Assembly (NCBI GenBank): GCA_026706325.1
Contig: JAPOYZ010000589.1
Coordinates: 1-5,607, forward strand
From: Candidatus Aminicenantota bacterium
GTDB lineage: Bacteria; Acidobacteriota; UBA6911; RPQK01; JAJDTT01
Direction: 5' to 3'
DNA: 5,607 bases
Numbering within the stretch: the stretch's first letter is position 1; each line of letters starts with the position of its first letter. Of this stretch, positions 1 to 5,607 are shown piece after piece. The translations under genes were made by a program, and so were the position numbers. The notes under the pieces were generated by a model. The model was not told the DNA's origin, searched no databases, and worked only from the letters and a program-made list of their open reading frames with translations.

Positions 1-33
1 GATTCAGAACTGGAAACGGCGAAGGAAACTGGG

Positions 34-51
34 AAAAAACAGACTGTCCCC
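34..51 (-). other. GGGGACAGTCTG/poly-T type intergenic motif
   Basis: On the minus strand this stretch reads GGGGACAGTCTG followed by a run of T. From general knowledge, similar GGGGACAGTC..TTTTT strings recur between genes in several bacterial phyla, often near REP-associated (IS200-like) transposases. No transposase is visible here, so this is at most one isolated copy or an element end. The poly-T could also help end minus-strand transcripts coming from the ATPase gene, but no stem directly precedes it. Confidence 0.25.
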
Positions 52-83
52 TTCTTGAGCTGCTCTTCTCGCGCGGATCCTTT

Positions 84-100
84 CCGCGGGTGAACCGCGG
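84..100. repeat. Perfect GC hairpin downstream of the ATPase gene
   Basis: CCGCGG, a five-base spacer and a second CCGCGG form a perfect 6-bp stem. It lies about 33 bases beyond the stop codon of the minus-strand ATPase gene, where a 3'-end structure would be expected. No T-run directly follows on the minus strand, so it is not a canonical intrinsic terminator. It may be a 3' stabilising stem or chance in GC-rich DNA. Confidence 0.35.
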
Positions 101-133
101 CACATCCGGTTGGGCCTCAAGCTGTTGTTCTGA

Positions 134-1855
134 TCAGGTCCGGACCGAGAGGGTCCGCATCCGGTTGACGGCCATGGCGACCTCGTAGCGCCGGGGACGG
201 GCCAGGTTGCCCACCTTGAACGGAGACAGGATGTCCACCCCCCCGGCGTCCAGATCTTTGGTAAGCCGGGCGAGAGCCTGCTCCAGGGTCAGGTCGTCCG
301 TGAAGCAGCGAGTCGCCATATGGTGGATGGCGAGCCCGATGGCCCGGGTCTGCGAGGGGTCCACCAGTTGCTCCAGGGCGGACAGATCGACATCGGTGCG
401 GCCGAAGGAGAGTTTTCGCAATCCCCTGGCATCGATCTTGACGGCTCGCCTCCCCCGCCTGGCGTCGAAACTGCGGGCCCGGGGACGGCGTTGGAGCACC
501 CGCCCGAAGCGGTCGCCTCCCTCGCGCAGGCGCCGGCTGGGCTGTGCCGCGACGATGGATCGGGCCTGGCCGCCGACATCCCGGGGACGGTACTCATCCA
601 TCATCACCACCGAGTCGGCCACGTCGAAATAGTCTCCGGACCCGCCCATGACCAGTATCGTCGAGACGCCATAGTCCCGATACATCTGCCGGACCTTGTC
701 GATAAAGGGGGTGATGGGCTCCTTGGGTTTGGCCACCAACGCCTGCATCCGGGCATCCCGGATGATGAAGTTGGTGGCCGAGGTGTCCTCGTCCATGAGC
801 AGGAGCCGGGAACTCATCTCCAGGGCCTCCACGATGCCGGCCGCCTGGGACGTTGACCCGGACGCATTGTCGGTGGAGAAGTCGGCCGTTTCCCGGCCCA
901 GCGGAAGGTTTCGAATGAAGGGAGACAGGTCGACCCTCTCCACGTAGCGTCCGTCTTCAGCCCGTATCTTGAGGGCGGAGTCGATGGTGACCACACCCTC
1001 CCGGCCGTCGCCCGGAATCTGGTTGTAGACCCCCCGCTCCAGCGCGTTCAGCAGGGTGGTCTTTCCGTGAAAGCCCCCTCCCACGATGAGGGTGACGCCC
1101 GGTTTCAGGCCCATTCCCCGGACCGGTCCTCCGTTTGGCCTATCGAGTTCGACTTCCAGGGTCGAGGGAGACCGGAAATCGATCACCGGTTGCGCGGGAG
1201 TGGGAACGAGAGGGCGATCGTCCACGCCGCTTCGCCGGGGCAGGGAGGACCCGTTGGCCACGAAGGCCACGAGTCCCCGCTCCTCGAGCTGGGTGCGGAG
1301 CGCGTCCTGATCTTCCACGACCCGGACCTGCCGCCGGAGCTCCTCCCGGGGAAGCCGGGCGTAGAATAGGGACCGGCGAACGATCCGGGGGAGTTCCGAA
1401 AGCAGCATCTCAGCCGCTTGGCGGCCACGGATCGACCGCCCGGCTGCGGGAAGTCCGGCGGTGAAACGCGCCTCCAGGAAGCCGCGGTGGATGACGACAC
1501 TGTTGGCTTCCAGGACCTCCTGGTTCCCACGATCGATCTCGAAGAGGCCGCTGCGTCCGGTACCCCGGCGTCCCACGGCGGTGGCGCGGATGGCCCGGTG
1601 GAAGGCCCGGGTCAGGAAATCGGCCCAGGCGATGCGCCGAATCCGGCTGGTGCTCAGGAAATCCGGAAATCCGGCTCGGCCTGACTCCACGCGCGCGCTC
1701 AGCCGGGAGGGTGCGGCGAACGGGTCTCCTTGAACGTGGTCCACCGAAAGCCGGAACCCGTCCAGATCGTAGGCTCCCCGGATGGCCCGGTAAGCCTTGT
1801 AGCCGCGGCCGTCGATCCGTCTGAGGATCGTTTCCAGATCCGCTCCCGTCGCCAT
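134..1855 (-). CDS. ABC-class P-loop ATPase, COG3044 family (function unknown)
   Basis: This 573-residue protein matches the family known only as 'predicted ATPase of the ABC class'. Near the N-terminus are IDGRGYKAY (about 14-22) and QGDPFAAPSR (about 42-51), the hallmark of the family's N-terminal domain. The P-loop is GGGFHGKT (259-266). An ABC-signature-like ASGSTSQA segment (331-338) is followed by the Walker B stretch LLLMDEDTSATNF (351-363), with the acidic residues present. GGSGDYFDVAD (404-414) and a basic C-terminal region complete a full-length member. No membrane segment or signal peptide is seen, so it should be cytoplasmic. The frame stays open a further 84 codons upstream, to 2107. 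I chose ATG 1855 because family similarity begins there, GAGG lies nine bases before it, and the extension would run into the divergent gene. The role and substrate are unknown; an RNA- or nucleic-acid-related role is only a guess. The family call is strong. Confidence 0.9.
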   Translation of the reverse strand: MATGADLETILRRIDGRGYKAYRAIRGAYDLDGFRLSVDHVQGDPFAAPSRLSARVESGRAGFPDFLSTSRIRRIAWADFLTRAFHRAIRATAVGRRGTGRSGLFEIDRGNQEVLEANSVVIHRGFLEARFTAGLPAAGRSIRGRQAAEMLLSELPRIVRRSLFYARLPREELRRQVRVVEDQDALRTQLEERGLVAFVANGSSLPRRSGVDDRPLVPTPAQPVIDFRSPSTLEVELDRPNGGPVRGMGLKPGVTLIVGGGFHGKTTLLNALERGVYNQIPGDGREGVVTIDSALKIRAEDGRYVERVDLSPFIRNLPLGRETADFSTDNASGSTSQAAGIVEALEMSSRLLLMDEDTSATNFIIRDARMQALVAKPKEPITPFIDKVRQMYRDYGVSTILVMGGSGDYFDVADSVVMMDEYRPRDVGGQARSIVAAQPSRRLREGGDRFGRVLQRRPRARSFDARRGRRAVKIDARGLRKLSFGRTDVDLSALEQLVDPSQTRAIGLAIHHMATRCFTDDLTLEQALARLTKDLDAGGVDILSPFKVGNLARPRRYEVAMAVNRMRTLSVRT

Positions 1856-1942
1856 CGGTGGTGACCTCGTCGAACTCTCCAGCCGCACGCCGTTTCCGGT
1901 CGATCCCGCCGCGCCGGACCCACTGTACCCGCGCGTTCCGGG

Positions 1943-1948
1943 TATAAT
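1943..1948 (+). promoter_or_regulatory. Probable -10 box for the YqaA-like gene
   Basis: A perfect TATAAT stands 36 bases before the ATG at 1985, which would give a leader of about 30 nt. No good -35 hexamer is found 16-18 bases upstream and there is no extended -10 TG, so the promoter may need an activator. A CCACC-TGGTTC-GGTGG inverted repeat (1949-1964) covers the expected transcription start. Confidence 0.45.
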
Positions 1949-1984
1949 CCACCTGGTTCGGTGGCGTCTCCACGGGCGTGAAAT

Positions 1985-2650
1985 ATGCGCAAGCAGGAAC
2001 TCCCGGAGAAAGTCTCGTCGGGTACGGACCGTACGCCCCGGGGGGTCGTGTCGTGGGCGCTGGGCATCGTCCGGGGACTCTATGATTGGGTGCTCTCGCT
2101 GGCCCACCGGCGCTACGCTGCCGCCATATTGTTTCTGATCGCCTTCGCCGAGTCGTCCTTTTTTCCGGTTCCTCCCGACGTGCTTCTTATCGCCCTGGCC
2201 CTGGGCGCCCCCGGCCGGGCCCTGGGTTTCGCGGCCATCTGTACCGTCGGGTCGGTGGCGGGAGGCGCCTTGGGCTACGCTCTCGGCCTGTACGTCTACG
2301 AACTCGTGGGCCAGCCCATCATCGAGATCTACGGCGCCCAGAGCGCGTACTTGGAGGTCCAGGCCCTGTACCGGGAATGGGACGCCGTCGCCATCTTCGT
2401 CGCCGGCTTCACCCCCCTTCCGTACAAGGTCTTCACCATCGCGGCGGGCGCCTTCCGAATCGACCTCCCGACCTTCCTGCTGGTTTCGGCCGTCAGCCGG
2501 GGAGCTCGATTCCTGCTGGTGGGAGCCCTCATTTTTCGGTTCGGTCCCGGGGTCAAGCGGTTCATCGACCGCTACTTCAGTTGGCTCACCGTGGTCTTCG
2601 CGGTCCTCCTGATCGGTGGATTCCTGCTCTTGAAATATGCTATCTATTAG
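1985..2650 (+). CDS. YqaA/DedA-family (VTT/SNARE-associated) inner-membrane protein
   Basis: This 221-residue polytopic membrane protein has hydrophobic segments at about 44-72, 78-103, 135-157, 162-184 and 199-217. Family marks are an acidic residue followed by a proline-rich re-entrant motif, AESSFFPVPPD (55-65), the GFTPLPYKVFTIAAG motif (141-155), and SRGARFLLVG (171-180). These fit the short YqaA branch (COG1238) of the DedA superfamily. Relatives in the superfamily include undecaprenyl-phosphate and phospholipid translocases, but YqaA proteins are poorly characterised, so lipid transport is inferred. The first 20 residues are polar and not family-like. A GTG at 2048, just after a G-rich run, would give a 200-residue protein closer to the usual start. 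ATG 1985 was kept because it sits behind a TATAAT box, although its ribosome binding site is weak. The gene is divergent from the ATPase gene and ends 14 nt before a tRNA. Confidence 0.88.
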   Translation: MRKQELPEKVSSGTDRTPRGVVSWALGIVRGLYDWVLSLAHRRYAAAILFLIAFAESSFFPVPPDVLLIALALGAPGRALGFAAICTVGSVAGGALGYALGLYVYELVGQPIIEIYGAQSAYLEVQALYREWDAVAIFVAGFTPLPYKVFTIAAGAFRIDLPTFLLVSAVSRGARFLLVGALIFRFGPGVKRFIDRYFSWLTVVFAVLLIGGFLLLKYAIY

Positions 2651-2664
2651 CCTTTCTCCTGCCT

Positions 2665-2741
<77 letters not shown>

Positions 2742-2805
2742 GACACAATCTGGTTACCGAAGGCTTTTCTCATGGTCGCTCGACACAAGAGCGGGCGAAC
2801 TACGG

Positions 2806-3084
2806 ATGAATGTCATGGCTGCTCGACGGTATCGATTGACGGGCCGGGTCCAGGGCGTGGGTTTTCGGTATTTCACATACCGGTCGGCCCAGCGCCTGGG
2901 AGTGACCGGTTGGGTCCGCAACCGGGACGACGGAGACGTGGAGGTCCACGCCGAGGCCGAGGCCACCACCTTGAAGGAGTTCGAAGCTCAACTGCGGACA
3001 GGGCCGTTCTTTGCCCGGGTTCTGGGCCTGGAGTGGAACAAAGTCTCGCCGGGCCCTTTCTTGAACTTTTCCATTGAGAGGTGA
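2806..3084 (+). CDS. acyP: Acylphosphatase
   Basis: This 92-residue protein is about the standard size for acylphosphatase. The enzyme hydrolyses carboxyl-phosphate bonds in small acyl phosphates such as acetyl- or carbamoyl-phosphate and acts in the cytosol. The first signature, GRVQGVGFRYFT (13-24), contains the phosphate-binding loop and catalytic Arg21. The second, GWVRNRDDGDVEV (35-47), contains catalytic Asn39. Both catalytic residues are present, so it should be active. ATG 2806 has only a weak GAGCGGG upstream. An in-frame ATG at 2815 (residue 4), with GGA eight bases before it, is an equally plausible start and loses nothing conserved. The stop codon overlaps the ribosome binding site of apt, so the two are very likely one operon. 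A 64-bp gap separates the gene from the upstream tRNA-Pro, and no clear promoter was recognised there. Confidence 0.95.
   Translation: MNVMAARRYRLTGRVQGVGFRYFTYRSAQRLGVTGWVRNRDDGDVEVHAEAEATTLKEFEAQLRTGPFFARVLGLEWNKVSPGPFLNFSIER
3077..3081 (+). promoter_or_regulatory. Ribosome binding site of apt
   Basis: AGAGG lies six bases before the GTG at 3088 and directly abuts the acyP stop codon (TGA 3082-3084). This supports the GTG start and suggests that ribosomes finishing acyP restart on apt. Confidence 0.7.
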
Positions 3085-3087
3085 GCC

Positions 3088-3603
3088 GTGGAGGAATTGA
3101 AGAAGAAGATCCGGGAGGTCCCCGACTTTCCCAAAGCGGGAATCCTCTTCTATGACGTGACGACCCTGTTGAAGGACGCTGACGGACTGCGTCAAGCCGT
3201 CGATCTTATGGTGGACCCGTATGTCGGCGCCGGGATCGACAAGGTGGTCGGGATCGAATCGAGAGGATTCATCCTGGCTCCCGCCATGGCAATTCGTTTG
3301 GATGCCGGATTTGTCCTGGTGAGGAAGCCGGGAAAACTTCCCGCCAAGACCATCGAGGTCGCCTACGATCTGGAATACGGACAGGATCGCATCGAGGTCC
3401 ACGAGGACGCCATCGAAGCCGGAGAGCGGGTCCTCATCGTGGACGACCTGATGGCCACCGGCGGAACGGCAGCCGCCGCCGTTGAGCTGGTTCGCCGCCT
3501 GGAGGGAAACCTGGTCGGCGCGGCCTTTCTGGTGGAGTTGGAGTTTCTGCAGGGGAGGGCCAAGGTCCCCGGTGTGGAGATCTTCTCCCTGCTCAAATAC
3601 TGA
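3088..3603 (+). CDS. apt: Adenine phosphoribosyltransferase
   Basis: This cytosolic purine-salvage enzyme converts adenine and PRPP to AMP and pyrophosphate. The 171-residue length is typical for the family. The N-terminal IREVPDFPKAGILFYDVTTL (8-27) is the classic APRT opening. VVGIESRGFILAPAMA (53-68) and VRKPGKLP (78-85) follow, then YDLEYGQDRIEVHEDAI (93-109). The PRPP-binding motif VLIVDDLMATGGT (115-127) carries the paired acidic residues and the Thr-Gly-Gly loop. No key residue is missing. The start is GTG, with AGAGG six bases upstream. Only three bases separate it from the acyP stop codon, so translational coupling is likely. It converges on the TPR gene, 37 bp away, with no clear terminator between them. 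Confidence 0.97.
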   Translation: MEELKKKIREVPDFPKAGILFYDVTTLLKDADGLRQAVDLMVDPYVGAGIDKVVGIESRGFILAPAMAIRLDAGFVLVRKPGKLPAKTIEVAYDLEYGQDRIEVHEDAIEAGERVLIVDDLMATGGTAAAAVELVRRLEGNLVGAAFLVELEFLQGRAKVPGVEIFSLLKY

Positions 3604-3640
3604 TCACCGGCGTTGCTTCTGAGGGCCCGGATCAGGGAGT

Positions 3641-4420
3641 TCAGGCCTCCGGAACCGGGGCCGGTTCCAGGCGGTCGATTTCGGACTGGGCTTCTTCGGC
3701 CTGTGAACTGGTGGGATAGTCGTTCGTGATCTTCCTGTAGTTCTCCAGAGCCTGCTCGACATTGCCCAGGGCCTCATGAGTACGGGCGATCCGCATCAGG
3801 ACCGTCTGCTCCGGGACCTGGGGCGTGGGATCTCCCAGGAGCTGTTGGAGGTAAGTCAGTGCCTCTTCGTGATTCTCCTCCCCCAGCGCTATGTCCGCGA
3901 GGACGTTGCGCGACAGGTTCCTGACGTCGCTGTCGCCGCTGTTCTCCACGACCCATTTCAGGTGTTGGCGCGCTGCCCCGGCGTCTTCCTTCTGGCGTCC
4001 GATGAGGCCCAGATAGTACCGGGAGAAGAAACCGAGACGAGTGCCGGAGAAGTCGTCTGATATTCTCTCGAACGCCACTTCGGCAGCTTCCCGCCGTTCC
4101 GCGACGGTGTCGAAACGGTATTCCGGCGGCGGCTCAGGTGGCTGATTCTGGTTTTCACTGTCGGAATCGGGGTCGGGAGCCAGTTCCTTGACCGGGGCGT
4201 GGTACGTGTCCAGGGCCTCGGCGAACAGCTTCTGGGCTTCCTGGTTGGCGCTTTCCTGGTAGCCCTGCCAGACGTAGAATCCCAGCAGGCTCGCCACGAC
4301 GATTCCGGACCCCACCACCAATGGAGTCCGGTTGTACACCGCCCACTGGGAAATCCCGCTCAGCACCGAGTAGATTCGGTCTTCTTGAACGATCTCCTTG
4401 CGCGTCAACCTGCGAGCCAC
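3641..4420 (-). CDS. Membrane-anchored tetratricopeptide-repeat protein
   Basis: This 259-residue protein has a short basic N-terminus (MARRLTRKEI), one transmembrane helix at about 33-52, and a large soluble part expected outside the cytoplasm. A proline- and acid-rich linker (about 81-101, with PDPDSDSEN and QPPEPPPE) separates the anchor from helical repeats between about 105 and 250. The clearest TPR-like unit is ARTHEALGNVEQALENYRKI (212-231), with another around NHEEALTYLQQLLGD (183-197). The layout resembles the YfgM-like 'tetratricopeptide repeat-like' family, some members of which work with BamB or the SecYEG translocon. A role as an envelope assembly scaffold is inferred. The start is GTG at 4420, preceded by a strong AGGAGG with eight-base spacing. 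It lies 43 nt downstream of tRNA-Arg on the same strand, so the two may share a transcript. Confidence 0.87.
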   Translation of the reverse strand: MARRLTRKEIVQEDRIYSVLSGISQWAVYNRTPLVVGSGIVVASLLGFYVWQGYQESANQEAQKLFAEALDTYHAPVKELAPDPDSDSENQNQPPEPPPEYRFDTVAERREAAEVAFERISDDFSGTRLGFFSRYYLGLIGRQKEDAGAARQHLKWVVENSGDSDVRNLSRNVLADIALGEENHEEALTYLQQLLGDPTPQVPEQTVLMRIARTHEALGNVEQALENYRKITNDYPTSSQAEEAQSEIDRLEPAPVPEA

Positions 4421-4428
4421 AGAACCAC

Positions 4429-4434
4429 CCTCCT
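4429..4434 (-). promoter_or_regulatory. Ribosome binding site of the TPR gene
   Basis: A perfect AGGAGG on the minus strand, eight bases before the GTG at 4420, fixes that non-ATG start. Confidence 0.8.
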
Positions 4435-4463
4435 GCGGTAGTCAGTCCCTGATTCGAAGTTTT

Positions 4464-4537
4464 TGCGCCTGGCAGGACTCGAACCTGCGGCTCAGGGGTT
4501 AGGAACCCCTTGCTCTGTCCTTCTGAGCTACAGGCGC
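4464..4537 (-). tRNA. tRNA-Arg (anticodon CCT)
   Basis: A full cloverleaf is read on the minus strand. The acceptor stem is GCGCCTG/CAGGCGC and the D stem is GCTC/GAGC. The anticodon stem AGGGG/CCCCT has loop TTCCTAA, with CCT at 4503-4501. The T arm is GCAGG-TTCGAGT-CCTGC and the discriminator base is A. CCA is not encoded (AAA follows), unlike the tRNA-Pro in this window, so a CCA-adding enzyme is needed. A TAGACT hexamer (4553-4548) lies ten bases upstream and could be a -10 box, but no -35 was found. The tRNA reads AGG codons. Confidence 0.97.
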
Positions 4538-4606
4538 AATCGCAATTAGTCTAGCACCCCCAGGCTGGAACCCGCCACGGCGACAATCCGAACAGATCGC
4601 GCCCAT

Positions 4607-4629
4607 TTGACACCGTCAGGTATTGACGG
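4607..4629. promoter_or_regulatory. TGAC/GTCA repeat cluster (possible operator)
   Basis: TGAC-ACC-GTCA (4608-4618) is an interrupted palindrome. It shares its right half with a second perfect inverted repeat, CCGTCA-GGTAT-TGACGG (4613-4629). The second repeat covers the -35 hexamer of the predicted receptor promoter, so a bound regulator could block it. The consensus TTGACA at 4607 has no matching -10 at proper spacing. No known regulator site was recognised. Confidence 0.35.
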
Positions 4630-4651
4630 CTCGTGGCGGAGACCTTACAGT
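4623..4651 (+). promoter_or_regulatory. Sigma-70-like promoter of the receptor gene
   Basis: TTGACG (4623-4628) and TACAGT (4646-4651) are separated by exactly 17 bases, matching five of six and four of six consensus positions. The expected start, near 4658, gives a leader of about 75 nt before the ATG at 4733. The leader contains a weak TGGGA/TCCCA stem (4655-4676) and an eight-codon reading frame. Confidence 0.5.
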
Positions 4652-4732
4652 TGATGGGAATTGTGACCGCATCCCAGTCTCTCAGTGGCCACAAACTTCT
4701 GATCCAACCCGCCATGGAGGCCGAGTACCGCG

Positions 4733-5607
4733 ATGAGTAAGAACGTCAACGTGTTTTCAATCGCAGTCATCCTCCTTCTGCTGAGCTTCACCAGCAGCTT
4801 CGCTCAAAGGACGACGGCGGAAATCGTGGGGACGGTGACCGACGAAACGGGAGGCGTGCTTCCGGGCGTGGAAGTCGTGATCACCAACCTGGACACGGCT
4901 CTCACCCGTAGCACCTTCTCGGACGATTCCGGGAACTACCACGTCCGGTTGTTGCCCGTCGGCCGATATTCCGTCAGCGGTGAGCTGGTGGGCTTCAAGA
5001 AGCAGGAGATCTCGGGAATCATCCTCCAGGTGGACCAGGTGGCTCGTATCGATCTCGGCTTGGAGGTGGGCGAGATCACCGAGCTGGTGGAGGTGGAAGG
5101 CACGGCGCCGCTGACCAAGACCGACGCCGCCGACATCGGAATGGTGATCGAGAACCAGCAGATCGAGGAGCTCCCTCTTCGAGGCGAGAACTCCTTCGTC
5201 GACATGGTGTCGCTGGATGCCGGAGCCGCCAAGGTGTCGGGCCATCTGACGTCCATCTTCACCGACCTGTTCGGCGGCATGACCAATGCCTACGGCTCCC
5301 CTCCGGACGGGTCCAGATTCATGATCGACGGCGTGGACGTGAAGGACACGGCCTATTCCCGGATCGACATCCGGCTGAGCGGCAACGCCACTCGGGAGAT
5401 GAAGTCGCAGATGAACTCCCACTCGGCGGAGTTCGGCATGAACAGCGGCATCCAGGTCAACATGGTGACCAAGTCCGGGACCAATGAGATTCACGGAAAC
5501 GTCTTCTGGGATCACCGCAACTCGGCGGTGAACGCGCGGAATTTCTTCGATCCGTCCCGGGAAAGCCGGGTCCGTCAGCTCGAGCACATGATCGTGCTGG
5601 TGGATGA
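4733..5607 (+). CDS. TonB-dependent receptor, Oar/Cna-B type, N-terminal part
   Basis: The gene is incomplete: 291 codons are visible before the window ends, whereas such receptors usually exceed 900 residues. A signal peptide spans about 1-25 (hydrophobic AVILLLLSF, then SSFAQ). A carboxypeptidase-regulatory-like beta-sandwich follows at about 29-111 (GTVTDETGGVLPGVEV, then DDSGNYHVRLLPVGRYSV). The TonB plug domain begins near 116, with ELPLRGENSF (146-155), FMIDGVDV (196-203), SAEFG (231-235) and VNMVTKSGTNEIHGNVF (242-258). The protein should sit in the outer membrane and take up large ligands with energy from TonB; the ligand cannot be told. This architecture is strongly expanded in Acidobacteriota. 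GGAGG lies 12 bases before the ATG, a long spacing, and is also the start of a tiny overlapping reading frame. After about residue 275 the usual RQNQFG..LGGPI-like stretch is not recognisable (RQLEHMIVLVD is seen), so a divergent sequence or an error near the edge is possible. Confidence 0.9.
   Translation, partial: MSKNVNVFSIAVILLLLSFTSSFAQRTTAEIVGTVTDETGGVLPGVEVVITNLDTALTRSTFSDDSGNYHVRLLPVGRYSVSGELVGFKKQEISGIILQVDQVARIDLGLEVGEITELVEVEGTAPLTKTDAADIGMVIENQQIEELPLRGENSFVDMVSLDAGAAKVSGHLTSIFTDLFGGMTNAYGSPPDGSRFMIDGVDVKDTAYSRIDIRLSGNATREMKSQMNSHSAEFGMNSGIQVNMVTKSGTNEIHGNVFWDHRNSAVNARNFFDPSRESRVRQLEHMIVLVD

Noticed and set aside
320..856. 178-codon plus-strand frame opposite the ATPase C-terminal half
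   Set aside because: It is a shadow of a well-supported gene, with no family signature or ribosome binding site seen.
1410..1973. 187-codon minus-strand frame inside the ATPase gene
   Set aside because: It is out of frame with the ATPase gene, rich in Arg, Gly and Pro, and has no recognisable motif.
1856..2107. 84-codon N-terminal extension of the ATPase frame
   Set aside because: It lacks family similarity, crosses the divergent promoter and overlaps the start of the YqaA-like gene. ATG 1855 has its own ribosome binding site.
2777..2793. CGCTC/GAGCG hairpin between tRNA-Pro and acyP as a terminator
   Set aside because: It has only a 5-bp stem with a 7-base loop and no T-run, which is within chance for GC-rich DNA.
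2800..3402. 200-codon minus-strand frame over acyP and apt
   Set aside because: It is antisense to two unmistakable enzyme genes and shows no family motif.
4757..5587. 276-codon open frame on the minus strand
   Set aside because: It is wholly antisense to the receptor gene, whose signal peptide, domain motifs and codon pattern are clear. Histidine- and aspartate-rich nonsense is typical of GC-rich antisense frames.

Overview
The window is GC-rich bacterial DNA with closely spaced genes and occasional GTG starts. Two features point to Acidobacteriota. One is the start of an Oar/Cna-B-type TonB-dependent receptor, with a carboxypeptidase-regulatory-like domain ahead of the plug. The other is a TPR protein with a single N-terminal membrane anchor that opens with a MARRLTRKEI-type sequence. 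This assignment is inferred from protein style only; no rRNA or marker gene is present.

Layout. Bases 1-133 carry no gene, only a GGGGACAGTCTG/poly-T-type motif (minus strand) and a perfect GC-rich hairpin. At 134-1855 (minus) lies a complete ABC-class ATPase of the COG3044 family, whose cellular role is unknown. A 129-bp divergent region with a perfect TATAAT box separates it from a YqaA/DedA-family membrane protein at 1985-2650 (plus). A tRNA-Pro(CGG) follows 14 nt after that stop codon. Next come acyP (acylphosphatase) and apt (adenine phosphoribosyltransferase), three bases apart and probably translationally coupled. Convergent to them is the anchored TPR protein (3641-4420, minus), which has a tRNA-Arg(CCT) just upstream on the same strand. 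A 195-bp intergenic region with a good sigma-70-like promoter and overlapping TGAC/GTCA repeats leads into the TonB-dependent receptor (4733 to the window end, plus), which is cut off by the window edge.

The genes do not form one pathway. acyP-apt is a small metabolic pair: acyl-phosphate hydrolysis and purine salvage. The YqaA-like protein, the TPR protein and the receptor are envelope proteins of unrelated families. I see no CRISPR array, transposase, phage gene, toxin-antitoxin pair or recognisable defence system. The most interesting items are the uncharacterised COG3044 ATPase, the repeat cluster over the receptor promoter, an 8-codon reading frame overlapping the receptor start, and the tight packing of both tRNA genes against protein genes.
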